In this document: one piece after another, positions 56,943-64,000 of the stretch | Layout of the letters: each line of letters begins with the position of its first letter | Position numbering within the stretch: the first letter of the stretch is position 1 | Assembly (NCBI GenBank): GCA_902620465.1 | Contig: CACNIF010000002.1 | Span: 62,001 to 126,000 of the forward strand | Origin: an uncultured Pelagibacteraceae bacterium | GTDB lineage: Bacteria > Pseudomonadota > Alphaproteobacteria > Pelagibacterales > Pelagibacteraceae | Reading direction: 5' to 3' | Length of the DNA: 64,000 nucleotides | The notes under the pieces: model-generated | Databases searched by the model: none | What the model saw: only the letters and a program-made list of their open reading frames with translations | Told to the model about the DNA's origin: nothing | Position numbers and translations under genes: made by a program

Positions 56943-57330
56943 GTTGGTTTTCCAACTATGACGATAAACGAATTTCGTAATAACCATTACGGACGTGGGG
57001 GCAGTACCCACCACCTCCACCATTTACAACTTATGGGGGTGAACTAGATTCGACGGGTGACTAAAGGCTATTCTTTCGTTCGGAATTGTTCCTCCGTAAA
57101 GGGCTTATTTATAATTGCTAACGAAAGTTATGCACTTGCTGCTTAATTGACTTTGTTAATTAAGTAAACGGGGTCTGGGGCACCTGGCAACAGAACGCCC
57201 CTTAACCAACGGAAACCGTTATTCCAATTCAAATATCAAATTAAGAACAGCACGAAGTTTTACACGAAGTTTTTGAAAAAGTGTTATTTTCTGTATATTA
57301 TTAATCAAGGGACGAGAAACAGAACGCCCA
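56943..57330 (+). ncRNA. ssrA: tmRNA (ssrA), circularly permuted two-piece alphaproteobacterial type
   Basis: The acceptor half comes first and ends in CCACCTCCACCA at 57022 (T-arm stem GTGGG/CCCAC just before). A 12-base spacer (57023-57034) follows, then the coding half starts GGGGGTGAACTAGATTCGACGGG at 57035. GGGGGTG pairs with CACCTCC to form a seven-pair acceptor stem with one G-U. The tag frame is at 57117-57146 (Ala-Asn-Glu-Ser-Tyr-Ala-Leu-Ala-Ala then TAA). Downstream, GGGGC/GCCCC and AACGG/CCGTT can form pseudoknot and hairpin elements. The tmRNA rescues stalled ribosomes. The 5' end follows from the predicted promoter and the hairpin GTTGG/CCAAC. The 3' end is uncertain, anywhere between about 57225 and 57330. 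This accounts for most of the 440-base space between thyX and ppdK. Confidence 0.9.
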
Positions 57331-57338
57331 TTGAATTA

Positions 57339-59999
57339 TTATTTTATTTTTAGCTCCGCCTGTGCAGCTGCTAATCTTGCTATAGGAACTCTGTACGGAG
57401 AACATGAAACATAATTAAGACCTACTTGTGAGCAAAAATTAATGCTCTTTGGATCACCACCATGTTCCCCACAAATACCTAACTTGATTTTTTTGTTTTG
57501 TTTTTTTCCTTTGGTGACAGCTATCTCAACTAGATCTTCTACACCTTCATCTATAGAAATAAATGGATCTATTGAAAAAATCTTATTTTCAATATAATCG
57601 TTTAAAAATTTTCCACTATCATCCCTACTAATGCCAAAAGTGGTTTGTGTTAAATCATTGGTCCCAAAACTAAAAAATTCAGCATGTTTTGCAATATCCT
57701 TTGCTTTAATCGCTGCTCTTGGTAGCTCGATCATTGTTCCAACTAAAAATTCTATTTTTACTTTATTTTCTTTTTGTACTTTTCTTGCAGTATTAATTAC
57801 AAGATCTTTCATTATTTTTATTTCTGCCTCAGTTGATACAAGTGGTATCATTATTTCAGGGAATGCAAATTTTTTTTTATTTTTTTTAAGCTCAGACAAG
57901 GCTTTAAAAATTGCCTCACATTGCATCTCATAAATTTCAGGGAATGAAATACCTAATCTACAACCTCTGTGTCCAAGCATGGGATTTTGCTCATGAAGTT
58001 CTTCAATTCGCGATTTTACCTCTTTAACACTTATGCCAACTACTTCTGCAACCTCTGAAATTTCTTTTTCGGATTTTGGGAGAAATTCATGTAATGGGGG
58101 GTCAAGTAAACGAACTGTAACTGGTAATCCGTGCATAATTTTGAATATTTTAACAAAATCATTTTTTTGATGTGGTAAAAGCTTCAAGAGTGCTTTTAAT
58201 CTATCATTTTTATTTTTAGAAAGTATCATCTCTCGTACAGAAATAATTCTTTCTTCATCAAAGAACATGTGCTCCGTTCTGCATAAGCCAATTCCCTCTG
58301 CTCCAAAATCTCTTGCAACTTTTGTATCTAAAGGTGTTTCTGCGTTTGTTCGAACTTTAAGTTTTCTAATATTATCAGCCCAACTCATCAACTTTGAAAA
58401 GTCACCAGAAATTTCAGGTTTTACTGTTGGTACACTACCTAAAATAATTCTTCCAGAGGACCCATCAATTGTAATGATATCACCCTCTTTGATTTCCACT
58501 GAAGCAGTTTTGAAAATTTTTTTTTCATACTTAATGTCAATTTCACTTGAGCCTGAAACACATGGTCTACCCATCCCTCTTGCAACAACAGCTGCATGAC
58601 TTGTCATTCCTCCTCTAGCAGTCAAAATTCCCTTAGCAGCGTGCATACCCTGAATATCCTCGGGAGAAGTTTCTACTCTAACTAATATTACATCTTGCAT
58701 CATATTATTAAGTCTTTCAGCCTCTTCAGATGTAAATACTACCTTTCCACTAGCAGCTCCTGGTGAGGCAGGTAAACCATTTGCAATTATTTCTACAGAA
58801 CTTTTTTCATCTAAAGTAGGGTGTAATAATGTATCTAAAGAATTTGGATCAATCCTTAAAATTGCCTCTTTTTTTGAAATTAATTTTTCTTTAACCATAT
58901 CTACAGCAATCTTTACTGCTGATTTTGCAGTCCTTTTACCTGACCTAGTTTGTAGGATCCATAATTTCTCATTCTCAACTGTAAATTCCACATCTTGCAT
59001 ATCTTTATAGTGCTTTTCTAACTTCTTTAGAATTTTACGAAGCTCCAAATAAACTTTTGGCATAGACTCCTCCATAGAAGGTGCTTTTACTTTTGCATCC
59101 CTTTTTGCTTTTTTCGTAATATATTGTGGTGTCCTTGTTCCTGCTACAACATCCTCTCCTTGAGCATTAATTAAATACTCTCCATAAATATCATTTGATC
59201 CATCTGACGGATTTCTTGTAAACACAACTCCAGTAGCACAATCATTTCCCATATTTCCAAAAACCATAGACTGCACATTAACTGCTGTTCCCCATTCAGA
59301 TGGTATTTGATTTAACTTTCTATAAATTTTAGCTCTATTACTGTCCCAAGATAAAAATACTGCACTTATTGCTCCAAATAATTGTTTATAAACATCCTGA
59401 GGAAATTCTTTTCCTGTTTTTTCTTTAACAATGTTTTTAAAATCTTTTATCAAACCATCCCAATCATCTTCATCAAGATCTGTATCTAGCAATACTCCTT
59501 TGGTTAATTTATAATTTTCTATAAGTTCCTCAAAATGATAACTTTCTACCCCAAGAACAACATTTCCATACATTTGAATAAATCTTCTATAACTATCTTT
59601 GGCAAATCTTCCATTAGAAGTTTTGTTAGCTAGTGCTTTAACAGTTTTGTCATTCAAACCAAGATTAAGTATTGTATCCATCATACCAGGCATTGATACT
59701 CTAGCACCAGATCTCACAGATAATAAAAGTGGATTTTTAAGATCTCCAAATTTTTTTTTCACATCTTTCTCAATTATCTTTAACTCTTTTTTAATTTGAT
59801 TTATCAATGAAGAATTCAATCTCTTTTTATTTTGGTAAAAAATATCACAGACTTTTGTTGAAATTGTAAATCCAGGTGGAACTGGAAGACCCATTCTTCC
59901 CATTTCTGATAAATTAGCACCTTTGCCACCTAAAAAATTTTTGGGATTTTTAATTTTTTTGGAGTCTTTAGATTTAAAATTTAAAATTAACTTAATCAT
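57339..59999 (-). CDS. ppdK: Pyruvate, phosphate dikinase
   Basis: An 886-residue PPDK interconverting pyruvate, ATP and phosphate with PEP, AMP and diphosphate. The ATP-grasp domain begins FLGGKGANLSEMGRMGLPVPPGFT and has LSVRSGARVSMPGMMDTILNLG. The phosphohistidine site is GGMTSHAAVVARGMGRPCVSG near residue 470. The PEP/pyruvate barrel carries GIGLCRTEHMFF, GTMIELPRAA, FSFGTNDLTQTTFG and GICGEHGGDP with its catalytic Cys. It allows reversible PEP supply and gluconeogenesis. glyS precedes it, overlapping by 8 bases. Confidence 0.97.
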   Translation of the reverse strand: MIKLILNFKSKDSKKIKNPKNFLGGKGANLSEMGRMGLPVPPGFTISTKVCDIFYQNKKRLNSSLINQIKKELKIIEKDVKKKFGDLKNPLLLSVRSGARVSMPGMMDTILNLGLNDKTVKALANKTSNGRFAKDSYRRFIQMYGNVVLGVESYHFEELIENYKLTKGVLLDTDLDEDDWDGLIKDFKNIVKEKTGKEFPQDVYKQLFGAISAVFLSWDSNRAKIYRKLNQIPSEWGTAVNVQSMVFGNMGNDCATGVVFTRNPSDGSNDIYGEYLINAQGEDVVAGTRTPQYITKKAKRDAKVKAPSMEESMPKVYLELRKILKKLEKHYKDMQDVEFTVENEKLWILQTRSGKRTAKSAVKIAVDMVKEKLISKKEAILRIDPNSLDTLLHPTLDEKSSVEIIANGLPASPGAASGKVVFTSEEAERLNNMMQDVILVRVETSPEDIQGMHAAKGILTARGGMTSHAAVVARGMGRPCVSGSSEIDIKYEKKIFKTASVEIKEGDIITIDGSSGRIILGSVPTVKPEISGDFSKLMSWADNIRKLKVRTNAETPLDTKVARDFGAEGIGLCRTEHMFFDEERIISVREMILSKNKNDRLKALLKLLPHQKNDFVKIFKIMHGLPVTVRLLDPPLHEFLPKSEKEISEVAEVVGISVKEVKSRIEELHEQNPMLGHRGCRLGISFPEIYEMQCEAIFKALSELKKNKKKFAFPEIMIPLVSTEAEIKIMKDLVINTARKVQKENKVKIEFLVGTMIELPRAAIKAKDIAKHAEFFSFGTNDLTQTTFGISRDDSGKFLNDYIENKIFSIDPFISIDEGVEDLVEIAVTKGKKQNKKIKLGICGEHGGDPKSINFCSQVGLNYVSCSPYRVPIARLAAAQAELKIK

Positions 60000-62064
60000 T
60001 ATTTACTTTTAATAATTGAAAATTCATAAAATTTTGAAAGGTTTTACATAACATATTTATAAGTTCCAAACGATTTTTTCTTAAATCTTTATTATCTTCA
60101 TTTACTTTGACATTATCAAAAAATTCGAAAACTTCTTTTTTTGCTCCAGCTAAGACCAATAAAGATTCTTCAAAGTTTTCATTATTATCTAAATCTGAAT
60201 AGTACTTCTTTATTTCAGTAATCTTTTTAAACAAATTTTTTTCATAATCACTTTTAAAAATACCAGGATCAGTTGAATTAGTTATTTCAATTTCCCTGTT
60301 TTCCATTTCACTTTGAAGTATATTGGAAGCTCTTTTATAACTTGATGTTATATCTATACCGATTTGATTATTAATTATTTTATTTATACATCTTGCTTTT
60401 TCGAAGGATGAAAACAATTTATTAGTTGAAAAATTTGAAATTGAAGCCTCAATGATATCAAATCGAATATCTTTTTCTTTAAGGTAATATCTAAATCTAT
60501 CTTTTAAGAAATTACTTAAATCTTTTTTTAATTCATCATTTACAAGAGTAAAATTTTGTTCTTGATATAAACCAATAGAATAATTCAATAAATCGTTTAA
60601 TTTTAAATCTTTTTTATTTTCAATTATTATTCTAATTATGCCGAGCGCCACTCTCCTAAGTGCAAACGGATCTTTTGAACTTGTAGGTTTTTCATCAATC
60701 CCAAAGAAACCAACAAGATTATCTATTTTGTCTGTCATCGATAAAGCAATACTGAAAGGTTTTTTTGGTACATTTGAATCTAATCCAATCGGTAAATATT
60801 GTTCAGTTATTGATAAACAAATATCTTTATCAAAACCTTGTTGTGCGGAAAAATAGCCTCCCATAATTCCCTGTAATTCAGGAAACTCACCAACTAAATC
60901 AGAAGTTAAATCTGTTTTACAAATAGATGCTGATAACTCTACTTTTTCTTTACTGATTAATAATTCATCAGATATCATTCCACCTAATTTTCTCATTCGC
61001 TGAACTTTATCAAAATAGGTTCCAAGCCCCTTGAAAAAATTAATCCTTTTTAGTTCAGATACCTTTTTCACTAAATTTTGTGTTCTATCTTTATTCCAAA
61101 AAAATTCTGCATCGCTCAATCTAGCATCAACAACTCTTTGATTTCCAAGTTTGATTAACCCTTTTTTGTCTTTTTTATTTGCAACAAGTAAAAATTGATT
61201 TGTAATTTGATTATTTTTATCAATCGTTGGAAAATATTTTTGATGTGACTGCATGGTCAAAATAAGTATTTCCTTCGGAATCGATAAAAATTTTTTGTCA
61301 AAATCACATAGTAAAACGTTTGGACATTCAACTAAATCTACAACCTCATCAAATAACTTTAAATTTTCTAAAATAAATAATTTTTTTTTACTTAATATCT
61401 TTGTAAATTCCTTTTGAATAATTTGTTTTCTTTTAGTTTGATCAACAATCGTTCCATGTATCTTCAAAAATCTTTCATAAGATTTGAAATTTTTAAATAC
61501 TCTTGTTTTTTCCTCATAATCCTTATCAATAAAGGTCCTATTAGACGAAGTTAGATGGTAAAATTTAAAATCTATTATTTTTTCATCAAACACTGATAAA
61601 ATAGACTTTAATGGTCTTGCCCAATTAAGGTTAAATTCACCCCATTTCATTGATTTTTTCCATTGATAGCTACCTAAAAGTTTTGGTATTAAATCTTTTA
61701 ACAAATCTGAAGTTTTCAATGTTTTTGAGGATGTTTTAAAAAAGTAGAATTCTCCTTTTTCTGTATCACGTTTAATAAGTTGTTTTTTGTCAATTTTATT
61801 TGATCTCAAAAAACCCTCAATTGCTTCCACAGGAGCACTAGTTTTGGGTCCTTTTATTTCCTCAGACCCAACTTTAATTTTTTTTTGTAAACCCTCAAAT
61901 ATGATAATTACTCTGTTTGGAGTTGATAATGAAAAACTTTTTTTTGATTTTATAGATTTATTGATAAAATATTCTCTAAATTCCTCTAAAAGTTTTTCAC
62001 GAAAACTTTTTTGTAAATTAGCTGGAATTTCCTCACTAAATAATTCTAAAAAAAATTCCGCCAT
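59992..62064 (-). CDS. glyS: Glycyl-tRNA synthetase beta subunit
   Basis: About 690 residues. The family start MAEFFLELFSEEIPANLQ fixes the ATG at 62064, one base after the glyQ stop; an ORF opening 11 codons earlier would overlap glyQ. Other marks are RVVDARLSDAEFFWNKD, GEFPELQGIMGGYFSAQQG with its HD-like domain, DKIDNLVGFFGIDEKPTSSKDPFALRR and the C-terminal anticodon-binding part. It works as an alpha2beta2 enzyme with GlyQ to charge tRNA-Gly. Confidence 0.96.
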   Translation of the reverse strand: MAEFFLELFSEEIPANLQKSFREKLLEEFREYFINKSIKSKKSFSLSTPNRVIIIFEGLQKKIKVGSEEIKGPKTSAPVEAIEGFLRSNKIDKKQLIKRDTEKGEFYFFKTSSKTLKTSDLLKDLIPKLLGSYQWKKSMKWGEFNLNWARPLKSILSVFDEKIIDFKFYHLTSSNRTFIDKDYEEKTRVFKNFKSYERFLKIHGTIVDQTKRKQIIQKEFTKILSKKKLFILENLKLFDEVVDLVECPNVLLCDFDKKFLSIPKEILILTMQSHQKYFPTIDKNNQITNQFLLVANKKDKKGLIKLGNQRVVDARLSDAEFFWNKDRTQNLVKKVSELKRINFFKGLGTYFDKVQRMRKLGGMISDELLISKEKVELSASICKTDLTSDLVGEFPELQGIMGGYFSAQQGFDKDICLSITEQYLPIGLDSNVPKKPFSIALSMTDKIDNLVGFFGIDEKPTSSKDPFALRRVALGIIRIIIENKKDLKLNDLLNYSIGLYQEQNFTLVNDELKKDLSNFLKDRFRYYLKEKDIRFDIIEASISNFSTNKLFSSFEKARCINKIINNQIGIDITSSYKRASNILQSEMENREIEITNSTDPGIFKSDYEKNLFKKITEIKKYYSDLDNNENFEESLLVLAGAKKEVFEFFDNVKVNEDNKDLRKNRLELINMLCKTFQNFMNFQLLKVNND

Positions 62065-62065
62065 T

Positions 62066-62947
62066 TTATATTTGTGTATCAATCCAAATTGAGGCAACAG
62101 ATTTTGTAATTTCTCTTATACGTCCAATATATTCTGCTCTCTGGGCAACACTGATAGCTCCTCTTGCATCAAGTACATTAAATACATGACTTGCTTTTAA
62201 GCATTGATCATAAGCTGGTAGCGATATTTTTTTATTTATTAATGATTTAGCCTCACTTTCAAACATATCAAATATTTTAAAAAGATTCGAGGTATTAGCA
62301 TGTTCAAAGTTATAAGCCGAAAATTCTTTCTCCGCTTGATGAAAAACTTCTCTGTATTCAACATTTTCGTTATTCCAAATTAAATCATAAACATTATTTT
62401 TTTGTTGTGTGAACATACAAATTCTTTCCAAGCCATAAGTAATTTCTACTGAAACAGGTTTACATTCAAAGCCAGCCATTTGTTGAAAATATGTAAATTG
62501 AGTTATTTCCATTCCATCACACCAAACTTCCCAACCAAGACCTGCTGCGCCTAAAGTTGGACTTTCCCAATCGTCCTCAACAAATCTAATATCATGATTT
62601 TTATGGTCAATACCGATTGTAGACAAACTATTTAAATAAAGTTTTTTTATATTTGATGTAGAAGGTTTAATTATAACTTGAAATTGATAATAGTGCTGAA
62701 GTCTATTAGGGTTATCTCCATATCTTCCATCAGTCGGTCTTCTAGAAGGTTGTACATAAGCTGCTTTCCATGGTTTTGGTCCAAGTGATCTCAGAGTTGT
62801 TGCTGGATGAAAAGTTCCCGCTCCAACCTCCATATCATATGGTTGTAAAATTATACAACCATGTTTACTCCAATATTTTTGGAGATTTAAAATTGTATCC
62901 TGAAAAGTTTGAAATTTTGGTTTTTTTTTACTTTTTTTAGAGGCCAT
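62066..62947 (-). CDS. glyQ: Glycyl-tRNA synthetase alpha subunit
   Basis: A 293-residue class II synthetase core with [45 protein letters not shown] N-terminus (key residues Gln-Pro-Tyr-Asp and Gly-Ala-Gly-Thr), [39 protein letters not shown] and [15 protein letters not shown]. It holds the catalytic site for glycine activation. A lysine-rich leader precedes the fold. It overlaps the upstream peptidase gene by 11 bases. Confidence 0.97.
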   Translation of the reverse strand: MASKKSKKKPKFQTFQDTILNLQKYWSKHGCIILQPYDMEVGAGTFHPATTLRSLGPKPWKAAYVQPSRRPTDGRYGDNPNRLQHYYQFQVIIKPSTSNIKKLYLNSLSTIGIDHKNHDIRFVEDDWESPTLGAAGLGWEVWCDGMEITQFTYFQQMAGFECKPVSVEITYGLERICMFTQQKNNVYDLIWNNENVEYREVFHQAEKEFSAYNFEHANTSNLFKIFDMFESEAKSLINKKISLPAYDQCLKASHVFNVLDARGAISVAQRAEYIGRIREITKSVASIWIDTQI

Positions 62948-63743
62948 ATTTTTGCCAAATAGATTTTTCTTCTAATATATTTGCGACCTGATCGACGTGA
63001 TCGTTAGATGATGATAATTTCTTACTTAACCAACTTTTAGATTTTTCAAATTTTTTGATTATTACATCTTCTCCAAATTTTTCTCTCAACACTTCATTGG
63101 CATCGCCTATTTCATCAATCAAACCAAGTTCTTTGGATTTACTTCCAGACCAAAACTCTCCAGAAAATAACTCAACTTCTGATTTCTTTAGTTTTTCACC
63201 TCTACTTTTTTCAACAACATTAATGAAATCTTTATGCAAATCTAATTGTATATTTTTTAATCTTTCTATATCTTCTTTTTTTTCTTCAAGAAACGGATCG
63301 AGAGTGTTTTTATTTTTACCAGCAGTATGAACTCTTCTTTCAACTCCAATTTTTTTAATTAATTCTGTAAAACCAAATGATGAATAAATTACACCTATAG
63401 ATCCAATAATTGAACTAGAGTTTGCATAAATTTCATCACCAGCACACGCAATCAAATAGCCTCCTGATGCAGCAATATCCTCTGCAAAAACTATTACCTT
63501 TTTTTTATTTTTTTTCGCTTGTTGTCTTATAAAATTAAAGATTAAGTGTGATTGAACAGGTGATCCACCAGGAGAATTAATCGTAATAGCAACACATGGT
63601 GCTTTTTTTACAGAAAAAGCCTTTAAAATTATCTCTTCTTGACCTGAAAAATCTATACCTTGTTTAAATTTACCCACGTTTCCGATAACACCAGCTAATT
63701 TAATATGAGGAATAATTTTCTTCTTTTTAAAAATTGAGAGCAT
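62937..63743 (-). CDS. S49 family signal peptide peptidase-like serine protease (SppA/SohB)
   Basis: A 268-residue S49 peptidase without an obvious long membrane anchor. Family motifs are [17 protein letters not shown] near residue 58, [22 protein letters not shown], the catalytic Ser in [17 protein letters not shown] near residue 120 and the catalytic Lys in [12 protein letters not shown] near residue 148. S49 enzymes clear cleaved signal peptides or process membrane proteins. It is upstream of glyQ on the same strand and divergent from the polyprenyl synthase gene. Confidence 0.88.
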   Translation of the reverse strand: MLSIFKKKKIIPHIKLAGVIGNVGKFKQGIDFSGQEEIILKAFSVKKAPCVAITINSPGGSPVQSHLIFNFIRQQAKKNKKKVIVFAEDIAASGGYLIACAGDEIYANSSSIIGSIGVIYSSFGFTELIKKIGVERRVHTAGKNKNTLDPFLEEKKEDIERLKNIQLDLHKDFINVVEKSRGEKLKKSEVELFSGEFWSGSKSKELGLIDEIGDANEVLREKFGEDVIIKKFEKSKSWLSKKLSSSNDHVDQVANILEEKSIWQKYGL

Positions 63744-63856
63744 AACAAAACTTTATAGAATTTTTGTATTAATATAAAGACACCTTATAATTGAAGATTT
63801 AGGTGCGTCAATTGATAAGTATCAAAAGAAACTTAATAAACTAATTTGCTCACATT

Positions 63857-64000
63857 ATGGGAAGCGTAATTCAACTTAAAAAACAAATTAATAACTCTTA
63901 CTTTCAACTTAAAAACTCAGTTGAAAATAAGCTAATGCTTGTTGAAGAAAAAATTAAATCAAAATTAGATAGTAATGTTGAGCTAGTTAAGAAAATGACA
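63857..64000 (+). CDS. ispB: Polyprenyl diphosphate synthase, N-terminal part only
   Basis: The first 48 codons are visible, starting MGSVIQLKKQINNSYFQLKN and running off the right edge at LVKKMT. The pattern, with VEEKIKSKLDSNVELVKKM, resembles the N-terminus of octaprenyl/decaprenyl diphosphate synthases just before the first conserved helix. No catalytic DDxxD motif is in the window, so the call rests on N-terminal resemblance and on the position divergent from an S49 peptidase gene. It would make the ubiquinone side chain. Confidence 0.6.
   Translation, partial: MGSVIQLKKQINNSYFQLKNSVENKLMLVEEKIKSKLDSNVELVKKMT

Noticed and set aside
56943..56956. Hairpin GTTGG-TTTT-CCAAC as a stand-alone terminator
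   Set aside because: Only five pairs and no U-tract follow on either strand; its place at the predicted start site makes it more likely the 5' end of the tmRNA precursor.
58267..58599. Open frame of 110 codons on the plus strand opposite ppdK
   Set aside because: Shadow of the phosphohistidine domain coding sequence; no start signal or motif of its own.
63760..63856. Open frame without ATG in the gap between the S49 peptidase and ispB
   Set aside because: About 30 codons after a stop, no plausible start codon and no recognisable pattern; treated as a chance opening.

Overview
This window looks like a stretch of core chromosome from a streamlined marine alphaproteobacterium of the SAR11 / Pelagibacter type. 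The base composition is very AT-rich, and most gaps between genes are only a few bases or are overlaps (TAATG, ATGA and 8-14 bp overlaps). The tmRNA gene is circularly permuted in the alphaproteobacterial way. The gene content is also typical: several amino-acid and polyamine type ABC importers, mreBCD-mrdA-rodA, ThyX instead of ThyA, and hflKC-DUF2065-degQ. I see no rRNA, tRNA, CRISPR array, prophage, insertion sequence or defence cluster. The organism assignment is inference from these traits.

Layout. Positions 1-7445 (minus strand): YjbQ-like protein (cut by the window edge), zapE, a cupin-like protein, bamB with its TPR-type partner, aconitase, a LysE exporter and csaA. Positions 7475-12495: an ArgE-type M20 deacetylase, an aldehyde dehydrogenase broken by a one-base frameshift, a SpeB-type ureohydrolase, and on the plus strand a secreted HExxH metallopeptidase with a membrane-anchored cyclophilin. 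Positions 12484-21177: a compound-uptake and catabolism block (eutA, doeA, potA, potD, potB, potC, FadN-like beta-oxidation enzyme). Positions 21314-33983: two complete Liv-type branched-chain amino-acid ABC systems flanking a ProC-like reductase, a glutarate 2-hydroxylase and AzlCD. Positions 34073-39719: a second LysE, a TIGR03643-family protein, glutaredoxin, MsrB, a histone-deacetylase-like amidohydrolase, a D-2-hydroxyacid dehydrogenase, an EamA transporter and a DadA-like oxidase. Positions 39770-45531: the cell-shape operon. Positions 45531-51513: leuA, ilvC, ilvH, ilvB and miaA. Positions 51517-55970: degQ-like protease, DUF2065, hflC, hflK and divergent mrp. Positions 55951-64000: thyX, tmRNA, pyruvate phosphate dikinase, glyS, glyQ, an S49 peptidase and the start of a polyprenyl synthase.

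The importers bring in amino acids, polyamine- or ectoine-like compounds, and enzymes beside them can feed carbon and nitrogen into central metabolism (SpeB, aldehyde dehydrogenase, DoeA, GlaH, FadN-like, aconitase, PpdK). The ilv/leu genes make branched-chain amino acids.

The least ordinary signals are regulatory and small-scale. GC-rich hairpins with U-tracts follow all three solute-binding-protein genes. Two genes (potB and the second lysE) have such a hairpin whose U-tract runs into or up to the start codon. The tmRNA locus carries a 12-base duplicated element. There are two candidate micro-genes, and a promoter that predicts a leaderless ilvB mRNA. I did not find a clear new multi-gene system.
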